From: Batkoa obscura
Lineage: Eukaryota; Entomophthoromycota; Entomophthoromycetes; Entomophthorales; Batkoaceae
DNA length: 64,000 nt
Assembly (NCBI GenBank): GCA_030770535.1
Contig: JASVEC010000014.1
Span: forward strand, 62,001 to 126,000
Direction of reading: 5' to 3'
Shown: piece by piece, positions 51,649-64,000 of the stretch
Numbering within the stretch: the first letter of the stretch is position 1
Layout: each line of letters begins with the position of its first letter
Translations under genes and position numbers: made by a program
The notes under the pieces: generated by a model
What the model saw: only the letters and a program-made list of their open reading frames with translations
Database searches by the model: none
What the model was told of the DNA's origin: nothing

Positions 51649-52872
51649 ATGATTCATTCTTCAAATCAAAACAGTAATAATATCAATTGGCATTTAATCA
51701 ATGGCCAAATAGTTGATATTGAGTCAAATATAATTTATCCCTCAGAAATAAAGCTTCGTAATGGAATAATAGAAGAAATAGGAATATCATTAACTTTATC
51801 TCCCGATTATCAAACCCTCGATATCAAAGGTTGTTTAATAACCCCAGGTTTAATTGATATGCATGTTCATGCTTATTATGGCTCAACTTATTGGGGAATT
51901 GATCCAGCTACTAGTGCAATAGAATCTGGAGTTACAACTGTAGTCGATGCAGGTTCTGCGGGAAGTTATAATTATTCAAATTTTCAACAAAATATAATCT
52001 CAAATTCACCAATTTCTATTTATTCTTTTTTAAATATAGCCAGTCATGGTCTTATATTACGTACTGGGGAATTAAAAGATAATCTAAATTCATTAGATTT
52101 ATTATCTACAAAAGAAGTTATTGAAGAAAATTTAGATAATATTAAAGGAATTAAAATAAGATTAGATAAATTTACTGTTAACGACAAGGATCTTTCAAGT
52201 TTAAAAATGGCACGTGAATTAGGAGATCAATTTAACATTCCTTTAATGATTCATATTGGACATTCACCACCAACAATTGAAGATATCGAACCTTATTTAA
52301 TTCAAGGGGATATCATTACTCATTTTTATAATGGACATGGGAATAAATTAATATTAGAAGATTACAAAACACCTAAAGATGTATTAATTAAATTGTTTAA
52401 TAAAGGTGTCTTATTTGATGTTGGACATGGCGGTGGTGGTTTTAATTTTAAAGTGGCATTACCTTTAATTCAATCAAATTATTTACCCAATACAATTAGT
52501 TCTGATTTACATCAAGTATCACGTATTTCTACAGCTAAAAATTTATTAAATGTTGTGAATAAAATGGTAGCTTTAGGAATACCTTTAATTGAAGTAATTA
52601 AAATGACCACGGTTAATCCAGCAAAGATATTAAAATTAGATGACCAAATAGGTTATTTAAAAAAAGGTTATAAAGCAGATATTGCTGTATTTCAATTGGA
52701 AGAAGGTCAATTTCAATGGCAAGATACAGCTGGGAATTCATTGAGCTCTAATCTGAAACTAATTAATAAAGTTACTTTTAAAAATGGTCAATTATTACAA
52801 ATACCTGAAGAACCTAAACCTTGTAATTGGGCATTGAGAGATATTGAATTAGTTTCTGGTTTAAAATGTTGA
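51649..52872 (+). CDS. bacterial-type amidohydrolase (EF_0837/Atu3266-like), cytosolic form
   Basis: Metal-dependent amidohydrolase related to the bacterial amidohydrolase/deacetylase metallohydrolases; characterised bacterial members hydrolyse N-acyl-D-amino acids or acetyl-mandelate. Intronless, 407 aa. Metal ligands: HVH at residues 72-74 in GLIDMHVHAYYG, a Lys in IKGIKIRLDK that may be the bridging carboxylate, His in MIHIGHSPP and THFYNGHGN, and Asp in SSDLHQVS. Other family segments are SAIESGVTTVVDAGSAG and the C-terminal GYLKKGYKADIAVF. No signal peptide, so probably cytosolic. A diverged inverted paralogue lies at 59688-60965. A roughly 405-bp block (52229-52635) is almost identical between them. 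Absence of introns in an intron-rich neighbourhood, plus the bacterial family, suggests past horizontal transfer. The substrate is unknown. Confidence 0.85.
   Translation: MIHSSNQNSNNINWHLINGQIVDIESNIIYPSEIKLRNGIIEEIGISLTLSPDYQTLDIKGCLITPGLIDMHVHAYYGSTYWGIDPATSAIESGVTTVVDAGSAGSYNYSNFQQNIISNSPISIYSFLNIASHGLILRTGELKDNLNSLDLLSTKEVIEENLDNIKGIKIRLDKFTVNDKDLSSLKMARELGDQFNIPLMIHIGHSPPTIEDIEPYLIQGDIITHFYNGHGNKLILEDYKTPKDVLIKLFNKGVLFDVGHGGGGFNFKVALPLIQSNYLPNTISSDLHQVSRISTAKNLLNVVNKMVALGIPLIEVIKMTTVNPAKILKLDDQIGYLKKGYKADIAVFQLEEGQFQWQDTAGNSLSSNLKLINKVTFKNGQLLQIPEEPKPCNWALRDIELVSGLKC
52229..52635 (+). repeat. gene-conversion tract, copy in first amidohydrolase
   Basis: Direct comparison with the reverse complement of 59925-60332 gave one mismatch (CCT versus CCC at about 52373) over the block. 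Identity falls abruptly on both sides: upstream GATCAATTTAAC versus ACTAAATTTAAC, downstream AAATTAGATGACC versus AAACTAAATAATA. Confidence 0.9.
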
Positions 52873-53142
52873 ACTGTTATTGAATTAATTTAAATAAATA
52901 ATAATTGAAATTTAGTTTTAGGAGTATGTTTTTATATTGTTTTCTATTTTATTCTAAGAAATTGATTATTGAATTAATCTAACAAACTTGCCACATTTTT
53001 TCAATACTTAAGTATTATTACCTTTAATTAGATTTACTAAAAATGGCATTAAAAGTATTTGGAAATTTACTAAATTCAAATCAATTTTAAAATTTCATTT
53101 TTCATTCTCTAAGTATTAGTTTTTTATATAAAAGTTAGAATA

Positions 53143-56342
<3,200 letters not shown>

Positions 56343-57463
56343 AGAACAGAAATTTGGAAAGTTATTATATGATTACTTTGGAGAATGCTTCTATTTTAGC
56401 TATATTATTAAAATTGGGGTTATTAAATGTTTGATCTAAGATAATATCTTAAATGATAATTTTGATATATATTTTTATTAGTTTTATATATATTTCTATG
56501 CATATTTTTTATAACAAATAATGAAAAAAAAAATTTCGGAATTTTTTTAAAAATAGAATAAAATATTACTGTTTTTAAAATTGAGTAATAAAGTGTCAAA
56601 TTGAATAGAATTAATTTTTAAATAATAAGTTGATTTTAAAGTTTATTATCCAAGTTGTTATGGGTAACGGTAAAGAATGAAAATGAAGATAATGTGAGAG
56701 GGGAATTTTGATTTTTTTTAAAATTTAAAAGATAAGATAAAAGATAATGAATAATAAATAATGAATAATGAATAATAGATAATAAATTTTATTTCGAAAA
56801 TTTAAACGTATTTATAAAATAAAATCGATTTAGGCTTAAAATCGATTTTATTTTTTTATTTGATAATTATGATAAATTTTAATTCTATTGAATTTTTAAT
56901 ACAAAAGGTACTAAATATGAGTTAGAGTCAATTGAGATATCAGCTGAGAAATCTACTTTGTGAAGAATATTTATTAAGATTCTTAGTCTCAACTAAAAAT
57001 CAATCTATATTAGTGAATTTTGTTTTAAGTTAGGAAAAATAAGTTGCTCTAATATAGGAAAGTAATGAAATGATTGGTCAAGGGATGGGTAATAAAAAAT
57101 TTTTACGTTGTTAAATTTCTAAAAAATAATATCAATAAGTGAAATAAAAAAAATATAAATAGAGAAGCTTTATTTTTATTACTAATTTTTTAGATTTAAA
57201 CATTGAATTTTATCGATTTAATTCTTTGAGTTTTTACAATTATATCATTCATTTTTCATTTGTTTACTATTCTATATTGTTGTAATAAATTTCAATACTT
57301 TAATAAAAAGGTAATTTGAATTGAATGTAATTAATTTGACTCATAAATTATAATTTAATAACTAACTTAATTACCTGTTGTATTAAAACAAATAAAACTG
57401 TTATACTAATGACTTTTACTTTACATATAGATAACCTTCTCTAAAAAACCATTTATTAAAAAA
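56343..57463. other. intergenic, no gene seen
   Basis: 1.1 kb of very AT-rich DNA with short ATAATGAATA-type direct repeats at 56740-56780. It holds the promoter of the serine dehydratase. Nothing else is recognised. Confidence 0.5.
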
Positions 57464-59494
57464 ATGTTACGTATTCCCTTACGCAATGTATTATTTCATC
57501 AATTTAATACAATAAAAAGCAATTATAGTCAAAGAATAATTAGTAAAGAGATATCCAAATCATTTTTGTTGTCTCAAAAAAGAGTGGTAAATTTAAGATA
57601 TTACACTACTACTAATGCTCAATCGAATGAAAAAGAAAATGCAACAACAGAAGAAAATAAAACAAGAGTAAGTTTAAAATGAATACTTTTATTTAAAATA
57701 ATAGTTAATAGTTATTTTGAAGGATCAAGAAGAAACCCATCATGCTGTAGTATCTACCTTTGATTTATTTTCTATTGGCGTTGGTCCATCTTCAAGGTAA
57801 ATTTGATTATTTATAACTTATAATAGTATTAATAAAAAACTATCAACTCACTTAGTCATACTGTTGGTCCAATGAGAGCGGGTAAAATTTTTATATCTGA
57901 TTTAGTTAAACACCAAGTACTTGAAAAGGTAAATAAAATATAAATATATTAATATATTAATATATTAATATATTAATTGACTTTTTTCTATTAGGTCCAA
58001 AAATTCCGTATAGATTTATATGGTTCCTTAGCTTTAACAGGTATAGGACATGGTACCCCCAATGCCTGTTTAATGGGTGTTGAAGGTGAATCACCAGAAT
58101 CAGTTGAAACTAGTACAATAATATCACGAGTACAAGCAATGAAAGATACACAATCAATTAAATTAAATGGAACTCATCGTATTCAATTTGATCCTGATAA
58201 AGATTTAGTATTCCATTATTTTGATTCATTACCACAACATCCAAATGGTATGCGATTTACAGCCATGGATTTCAATGGTGATATGATAGCTACTAATGAA
58301 TATTTTTCGGTTGGTGGTGGATTTGTAGTAAATGAAGCTACTCAATTAAATCATGGTGAAAATGTTTATTATAGATCTTATGATAATCGAGTAGCAACCT
58401 CCGGCCGACGACAACAAGATGCAGTTGTAGCTACATTACCATTTACAAATGCAGAACATTTATTAGAAATATGTTCCCGAGAGAACATGACAATAGCTCA
58501 AGCAGTTTATGAAAATGAATTAAGGTGGCGTAGTCCTCAACAAATCAAAGATAGTATCTTAGCTATTTGGCAAACCATGGATGATTCAATCAGAAATGGA
58601 TGTTTATCGGATGAACCCTATTTACCAGGAAGATTAAAAGTTAAACGTCGAGCTCCCAATTTATATCGACGATTAACTCGTGGTTTATATGATTCAACTA
58701 CTTTTTCAAGAACTCATAATAATAATAATGATAATAAAATGGAAACCACTGCTAATTTAGGTACCCCTGGATTATTGTCTAGATCTTTAGAAGATCATCC
58801 ATTAGCAGTCAAAAGTCATGTAAGAGCCCAACCAAAAAGAATGGTTTTGCCAGCCTTAGATTATTTATCAGTTTATGCGATTGCTGTTAATGAAGAAAAT
58901 GCAGCTGGTGGTCGAGTAGTTACCGCTCCAACGAATGGCGCAGCTGGTGTTATTCCAGCAGTATTAAAATATTATTTAGAATTTATATCTATGGATCCAG
59001 AACGTGATATCATGGAATTTATGCTAACTGCCTCAGCTATTGGTATGTTATTTAAAAAAGGTGCTTCCATTTCGGCTGCTGAAGTTGGTTGTCAAGGTAA
59101 TTTTTTATTTTTTATTTTATTTTTAATAATTATTAATCTTTAAATTTTAGGTGAAGTAGGAGTAGCATGTTCTATGTCAGCTGCTGGTTTTGCCGCAGTA
59201 ATGGGGGGTACCGTAGCTCAAGTCGAAAATGCAGCTGAAATTGGGATGGAACATAATCTTGGATTAACATGTGATCCTATTGACGGATTAGTACAAATAC
59301 CATGTATTGAACGTAATGCTTTAGGTGCAGTTAAAGCAGTTACAGCGGCTCAATTAGCTTTAAATGGGGATGGTCATCATCGTGTTACTTTAGATCAAGT
59401 AATTCATACTATGAAAATGACGGGTATGGATATGATGAGTAAATACAAAGAAACCTCTCAAGGCGGATTGGCAGTTAATGTACCTGTTTGTTAA
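57464..59494 (+). CDS. bacterial-type Fe-S L-serine dehydratase with mitochondrial presequence
   Basis: Converts L-serine to pyruvate and ammonia using a [4Fe-4S] cluster, not PLP. Exons 57464-57667, 57723-57796, 57856-57928, 57995-59096, 59151-59494 give 598 aa with phases consistent. The N-terminus [19 protein letters not shown] continues Arg/Ser-rich to about residue 48, a good mitochondrial presequence. Beta domain: [20 protein letters not shown]. Alpha domain: [60 protein letters not shown]. The three cluster cysteines seen in bacterial enzymes are present, and the product ends in AVNVPVC; a near-terminal cysteine is a cluster ligand in the resting Legionella enzyme. A host-specific Asn-rich insertion (THNNNNDNK) lies near residue 375. 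The family is typical of bacteria and rare in fungi, so an old transfer or an early-eukaryote retention is possible. Confidence 0.93.
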
Positions 59495-59687
59495 TTGTAA
59501 AGATCGGAAAGGTGATGGATACGATGTAATGGAATGTTGAAAGTTATTTTTTTATAATATCTAACATTATTTAGTTTTATTAAATCTTATTTTTTTATTG
59601 ATTAAGTTTTAAGTTTATTTTTTATTTTTTATTTTTTGTATTTTGTTTTATCAAAGTAAATAAATATTTAATACAGATATACATGTA
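59495..59687. other. convergent gap
   Basis: 193 bp between stop codons of the serine dehydratase and the second amidohydrolase, with TTTTTATTTTT runs at 59600-59640. It probably holds both 3' ends. Confidence 0.45.
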
Positions 59688-60965
59688 TCATGGTTTATTT
59701 CCAGAAACAACACCAACATCTCTTAAAGCCCAAGGAAATGGATTAGGTTCTTTAGGTAAACTTAGTTTGATACCATTTTTAAATGTTAAATGATGTTTTA
59801 ATCTTTTAGTATTAGTAAGATTATTATTAGCTGTATCTTGAAAACTAAAATTTCCATATTCAATTTCAAAAATAGCAATATCCGCTTTATAACCTTTTTT
59901 TAAATAACCTAAATTATTATTTAGTTTTAATATCTTTGCTGGATTAACCGTGGTCATTTTAATTACTTCAATTAAAGGTATTCCTAAAGCTACCATTTTA
60001 TTCACAACATTTAATAAATTTTTAGCTGTAGAAATACGTGATACTTGATGTAAATCAGAACTAATTGTATTGGGTAAATAATTTGATTGAATTAAAGGTA
60101 ATGCCACTTTAAAATTAAAACCACCACCGCCATGTCCAACATCAAATAAGACACCTTTATTAAACAATTTAATTAATACATCTTTGGGTGTTTTGTAATC
60201 TTCTAATATTAATTTATTCCCATGTCCATTATAAAAATGAGTAATGATATCCCCTTGAATTAAATAAGGTTCGATATCTTCAATTGTTGGTGGTGAATGT
60301 CCAATATGAATCATTAAAGGAATGTTAAATTTAGTTGCTATTTTACGAGCCATAAATAATCCTGTTAAATCCCCATCTTTAGTAGTAAATTTGTCTAATC
60401 TTACTTTGATTCCTTTAATAAACTCTAAATTCTCTTCAATGATATCTAAAGTAGAATTAAAATCCAAAGATAATTCAGTATTCATTAATTCCCCAGTACG
60501 TAATACGAGCCCTTGTCCTACAATATTTATAAACGAATAAATAGACAATGGACTATTTGAAATTACAGTTTCTTTGAAATTAGTAAATGTAAAACAACCT
60601 GCGGATCCAGTATCTAATATAGTTGTTACTCCAGATTCAATAGCACTTCTCTCTGGTTTAATACCCCAATAAGTACCACCATAATAAGCATGAACATGCA
60701 TATCAATTAAACCTGGAGTAACTAATTTATTTTTTAAATCAATAACTTTATAATCAATATTATAGTCACTATTATTGAGATAGATGTTACTACCAATTGC
60801 TTCTATCTTGCCATTTTTTATCAATATATCGGATGAATAAATTGAGTTTTTTTCAACATCAACAAGTTGTCCATTTTTTAAATAATAATTATTAGCCTTT
60901 TCATGACATTTTTTAACGCTTTGGATCCCTGTTAAATAGAATAAAATTATTAATAAAGACTTCAT
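59688..60965 (-). CDS. bacterial-type amidohydrolase, secreted/ER form
   Basis: Paralogue of 51649-52872, on the opposite strand. Intronless, 425 aa. It differs by an N-terminal MKSLLIILFYLTGIQSVKKC, a classic short signal peptide, so this copy should enter the secretory pathway; the paralogue lacks it. The same metal motifs are present: GLIDMHVHAYYGGTYWG, SAIESGVTTILDTGSAG, IKGIKVRLDK, MIHIGHSPP, ITHFYNGHGN, SSDLHQVS. Outside the near-identical block (59925-60332) the proteins differ clearly, for example LDTGSAGCFTFTNFKE versus VDAGSAGSYNYSNFQQ. Duplication is therefore old and the shared block young. Substrate unknown; an extracellular acylated amino acid or amide is a guess. Confidence 0.83.
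   Translation of the reverse strand: MKSLLIILFYLTGIQSVKKCHEKANNYYLKNGQLVDVEKNSIYSSDILIKNGKIEAIGSNIYLNNSDYNIDYKVIDLKNKLVTPGLIDMHVHAYYGGTYWGIKPERSAIESGVTTILDTGSAGCFTFTNFKETVISNSPLSIYSFINIVGQGLVLRTGELMNTELSLDFNSTLDIIEENLEFIKGIKVRLDKFTTKDGDLTGLFMARKIATKFNIPLMIHIGHSPPTIEDIEPYLIQGDIITHFYNGHGNKLILEDYKTPKDVLIKLFNKGVLFDVGHGGGGFNFKVALPLIQSNYLPNTISSDLHQVSRISTAKNLLNVVNKMVALGIPLIEVIKMTTVNPAKILKLNNNLGYLKKGYKADIAIFEIEYGNFSFQDTANNNLTNTKRLKHHLTFKNGIKLSLPKEPNPFPWALRDVGVVSGNKP
59925..60332 (-). repeat. gene-conversion tract, copy in second amidohydrolase
   Basis: Reverse complement of 52229-52635 with one mismatch seen. The two copies form an inverted pair about 7.3 kb apart, flanking MRE11 and the serine dehydratase. 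Confidence 0.9.
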
Positions 60966-62423
60966 TTTTTAATATTTTTATCAATGTAATTTCAAATAAA
61001 TTACTTTATATACTCTTTTTATTTATATCTTATCATACAATAACTATTTATTAAATCATTTAACATTTATTTTTTTGTCTATTTTAATCTTTTTTGAGAC
61101 TTAATTCATATCCCTTCAACATGATCAGTTTATCAATAAAAGTTATGCAAACATAGAACATTTTTAATGGCAGTTGATTTTATTTTTATTAAATGCTTTA
61201 TCATTATACCTAGATAGAATTGACCTGATAGATCATTCAATTTTATTATTGTTGTTTTTAGATTAAGTTGAAGTTATTTTTAGTATTTTGATGAGATGAT
61301 GGCTTTAAACAAGTGTCTTACTATAATTAGATACATTCCTTAAAGATATGGGAATGTATTTTTTGTTTGAGGATTTTACTAACAATTTTTCCACCCAAAT
61401 AGCGCTCAAAAAATGGAAAAAATAATGATGTTAAAAAAAACACTCCCATATGTGAGTTGAAATTAGTTCAAATAATGGTGGGAAAATTAAGAAAGTGAGT
61501 GAAATTCCAATGTAAGTTGAATTAGAATTATAAAAGTTTGATAGATATTAAGGTCTATATGCTATAATGTCATATATTGGAACTATAAGTCTAATAGTTT
61601 CATTAATTTTATAATAACTTGATGTTACATTTACTTTTACTTTGAATTATTAATTTTTATATAATTTCAGTTATATTGTTAATTCAGTATTTTTAAATAA
61701 TTATAAAATAAAGAATATCAATGATTTATTAATATTTAAAAATAATGTGATTTTTCGTCTAGTGTTTAATAGTCAATATTTTCAATTATTATGTGAAAGA
61801 AATTATAATATTGAAGTTATTTATAAAATAATTAAATGTTTGGAATTTAATTATAAATAACAAATTTTATAAAAAGCCTGAGGTACTATATTTTTAACTG
61901 ATTTTTTGTAACAAAGTAATATCATATCTCGTACTTGATATTTTAATAATATATCAAAAAGTAATTAAAAAAGATAACTTTTCACAATCATTTAGAGTCT
62001 AAAATTTGACTTTGAATAGAAATTAGTTGAATTAATAAAAACATGCCCACATTATATGATTTAATATAATACATCATAACTAACAAATTTACAATATTAA
62101 TATAAGGTTCAAGAAGGATATAATTAATATCTGATCTGTTTCATTAACTGTCACATTTTTAATTAAAATTGTTAGAAAAATAGGACAACTAATATGAAAA
62201 CGACTGAGCAATAAAACATTTTATAATTCGCTTATATAATAATTTATAGCTTTTAATGACTGTACTTTGAAAGCTGTAATTGACATTTTAAGTATTTAAC
62301 ATTAATAATACTACAAATGGTTTTGATTGGGTTATTTAAATATATTAAAACACGACTTGTACGTGATTTTATTTAAAAAAAAGTAAAATTTCAATTTTAA
62401 AATCGAAAACTTAAGCTAATTAG
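60966..62423. other. intergenic with one MITE, no gene seen
   Basis: About 1.45 kb, AT-rich. Apart from MITE copy 13 nothing is recognised. It should hold the start region of the second amidohydrolase (minus) and distal regulatory DNA of NF-YA. Confidence 0.5.
61345..61452 (+). mobile_element. MITE copy 13 (close to consensus)
   Basis: Begins ATATGGGAATGTATTTTTTG and ends AACACTCCCATATG, with inner CCCAAATAGCGCTCAAAAAA. Both terminal repeats are clear. Confidence 0.9.
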
Positions 62424-62726
62424 CCAATGATTTAATACTCCAAAACTTTTTTAGTTAATTATGTCATTATCATATAACCATTACCAATCCTTGATAGAAT
62501 TGATTTGATATAAATAGGCCAACAAACGATCCATCATCAAATAATTTGGCGACCATCCATATAATTCAATGTTATTGGCTGATTTCAATTCTTTGATTGA
62601 AACACTTAAACAGCTGAATTGGGGGTTTAATAAACAATGATTCGCCATAAAATAATAGGTTTTTATTTAATTTTCATTTTCAATCAACCAACGATATTCC
62701 ATCCAAGTTGTAATAATCTAACCAAT
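62424..62726 (+). promoter_or_regulatory. CCAAT-box-rich promoter/leader of the NF-YA gene
   Basis: CCAAT occurs at 62424-62428, 62484-62488 and 62722-62726, and its reverse ATTGG at 62574-62578 and 62618-62622. TATAAATA lies at 62509-62516, 25 nt after the second CCAAT. That pair looks like a core promoter. Sites after about 62540 would fall in the transcribed leader. Confidence 0.5.
62569..62640 (+). other. upstream ORF (23 codons) in the NF-YA leader
   Basis: ATG at 62569 opens a 23-codon frame (begins MLLADFNSL, ends NKQ then TGA at 62638-62640). If transcription starts near the TATA box at 62509 it lies in the 5' leader, about 110 nt before the main ATG. Confidence 0.5.
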
Positions 62727-62749
62727 CCAAAGGCACTATCTAACTCAAC

Positions 62750-63921
62750 ATGGAGAACCCAAATAACCAATTGAATCAATTCCAATCTCAAGCCCAAGCC
62801 CATGCTCACGCTCAAGCTCAAGCTCAAGCTCAGGCCCAAGCTAACCAACAATTAGCTCAAAAACAGGCTCATCCACAAACCCAAAAACAAGCTCAAAATA
62901 TTGCTATCCAGCCATTGCCTCACTCCCAGTCTCATAGCTTAAGTCAAGCATCTAATCTACCTCATTCTCAACAGATTACAACTGCTACCCAACTTAACTT
63001 TGTACAATCCCAGGCAGAGCTTCAAGCTCAAGCAAATGCTATGAGACAGATTCAGTCCCAGCTTCAAGCCCATATTGATGCTGCTTCACATAATCGTAAC
63101 CAAAATCAAGCAATAAATAACAATGATAGCTCCGTACATAATGAAAATTATGTAGCTAACGCCAAAGGCTCCCTTCAGGTAATTGAAATATAAATAAGTT
63201 ATTTATGCGGTTTTTAAAACTATCTTATAGACCCTTCAAGCACTTCAAGCTTCTGGGTTTAGTCACCAACCTTTTAATGTAAGCTAAAAAAAATAGCTGA
63301 TATATTAAATTTTTTATTGAAATTATTGATAGCCTATAATGATGCCACCAAACACCATTGTTGTTAATGCACCTGCGCCACAGAATGATTCAGAAGAACC
63401 ATTATATGTTAACGCTAAGCAATATCATCGTATTCTTAAAAGACGTCAAGCTAGAGCACGTTTAGAAGCAGAAAATAAAATATCAAAAACAAGAAAGGTA
63501 AAAAAATATGACTTTCTAATAATAATTTATGTTTAAATATTTTCAATTTTATTAGAAATATCAGCATGAATCACGTCACAAACATGCCTTACGTAGGCCA
63601 CGTGGACCAGGTGGTCGCTTTTTAACTTCAGCTGAAATGAAGTATTATGAAGAAACGGGGAAATTGCCCGAATTTGTTAAAAAAGATGGTAATTTTTCAA
63701 ATTTTTGAATCTTTTTCAAGCTTAAGCTAATTAAAATTTTAGGTAACAGCACAGGTACAACTCAAACTGCAACTCAGGGGCAAGCACAATCACAAGGGGG
63801 ACAAAAAGAAGAGAATGGGAATGGAGCTGGATTGGTTAATGGTCAAGACATGTCCCAGTTTACGAGCCAAGAGTTTCAAAATTTTGCACAAAGTCAAATG
63901 CAACAGTTTAATCAAAGCTAG
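62750..63921 (+). CDS. HAP2: NF-YA/Hap2, CCAAT-binding factor subunit
   Basis: DNA-contacting subunit of the trimeric CCAAT factor (Hap2/3/5), which in fungi controls respiratory, iron and nitrogen genes. Five exons: 62750-63178, 63231-63278, 63333-63497, 63556-63688, 63743-63921; 318 codons, phases consistent. The N-terminal 140 residues are Gln/Ala-rich (QAQAQAQAQ), an activation-type region. The core begins EEPLYVNAKQYHRILKRRQA (subunit-interaction helix); the second part is KYQHESRHKHALRRPRGPGG, then RFLT, the minor-groove-binding segment. The core is split by the 63498-63555 intron. A Gln/Gly/Asn-rich tail ends at 63921. The family call is certain. Confidence 0.97.
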
Positions 63922-64000
63922 AGCCTTTTAAAAAATTAAGATGGAGAAGAATAACTTTAATTTTAGTTATTACTTTGCTTTTATGTTTTGAGTCCTTTTT

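Noticed and set aside
56740-56860. ATAATGAATA repeats and an AAAATCGATTTT-like palindrome as a replication origin
   Set aside because: Short AT repeats and palindromes are common in this composition; nothing else supports an origin.

Overview
The window is nuclear DNA of an AT-rich filamentous fungus, most likely an early-diverging one. Evidence: many short introns (about 40-60 nt, GTA.. to ..TAG), an Ssb-type ribosome-associated Hsp70 (a fungal family), a fungal transcription-factor middle-homology protein, a mitochondrial CysA/Cys2-type acyltransferase, Pex6, Vps18 and an NF-YA/Hap2 subunit. Low GC plus bacterial-type genes that carry host introns or targeting signals (cyclopropane-lipid synthase, Fe-S L-serine dehydratase, amidohydrolases) would suit a zoopagomycete such as Conidiobolus. 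That placement is inference; no rRNA is present to confirm it.

Left part (about 1-25,500) is gene-poor and repeat-rich. It holds a cyclopropane-fatty-acid-synthase-like gene, a transcription-factor-like gene plus a degraded relative of it, a possible small secreted peptide, an ABCF ATPase, a tail-to-tail pair (LCMT1 and CysA-type serine/homoserine O-acetyltransferase, 2 nt between stop codons) and the beta subunit of pyruvate dehydrogenase. Between them lie eleven of the thirteen full-length copies of a ~105-bp MITE (TA-flanked, TIR TGGGGATG..., with a nested inner palindrome). Five copies cluster at 19.9-21.3 kb, three of them inside a decayed multi-membrane-span gene. A second dispersed repeat (about 150 bp) occurs at the window start and at 20.8 kb.

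Right part (25.6-64 kb) is gene-dense housekeeping sequence: UAP1, PEX6, aminoacylase-1, VPS18, a small basic protein, METTL22-like methyltransferase, cyclophilin A, an ING-family PHD protein, SSB Hsp70, tubulin cofactor D, an NNF1/PMF1-like kinetochore protein, two inverted amidohydrolase paralogues flanking MRE11 and a mitochondrial Fe-S L-serine dehydratase, and NF-YA.

The most notable observations are: (1) a sharply bounded ~405-bp tract, with one mismatch seen, shared by the two otherwise diverged inverted amidohydrolases, a signature of recent gene conversion; (2) one of those paralogues has gained an N-terminal signal peptide; (3) the MITE family and its bursts; (4) a (ATT)55 microsatellite in an MRE11 intron; (5) a bacterial-type serine dehydratase with a mitochondrial presequence that keeps its C-terminal cysteine tail; (6) an NF-YA gene with its own CCAAT boxes and an upstream ORF. 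I see no clearly new multi-gene system.
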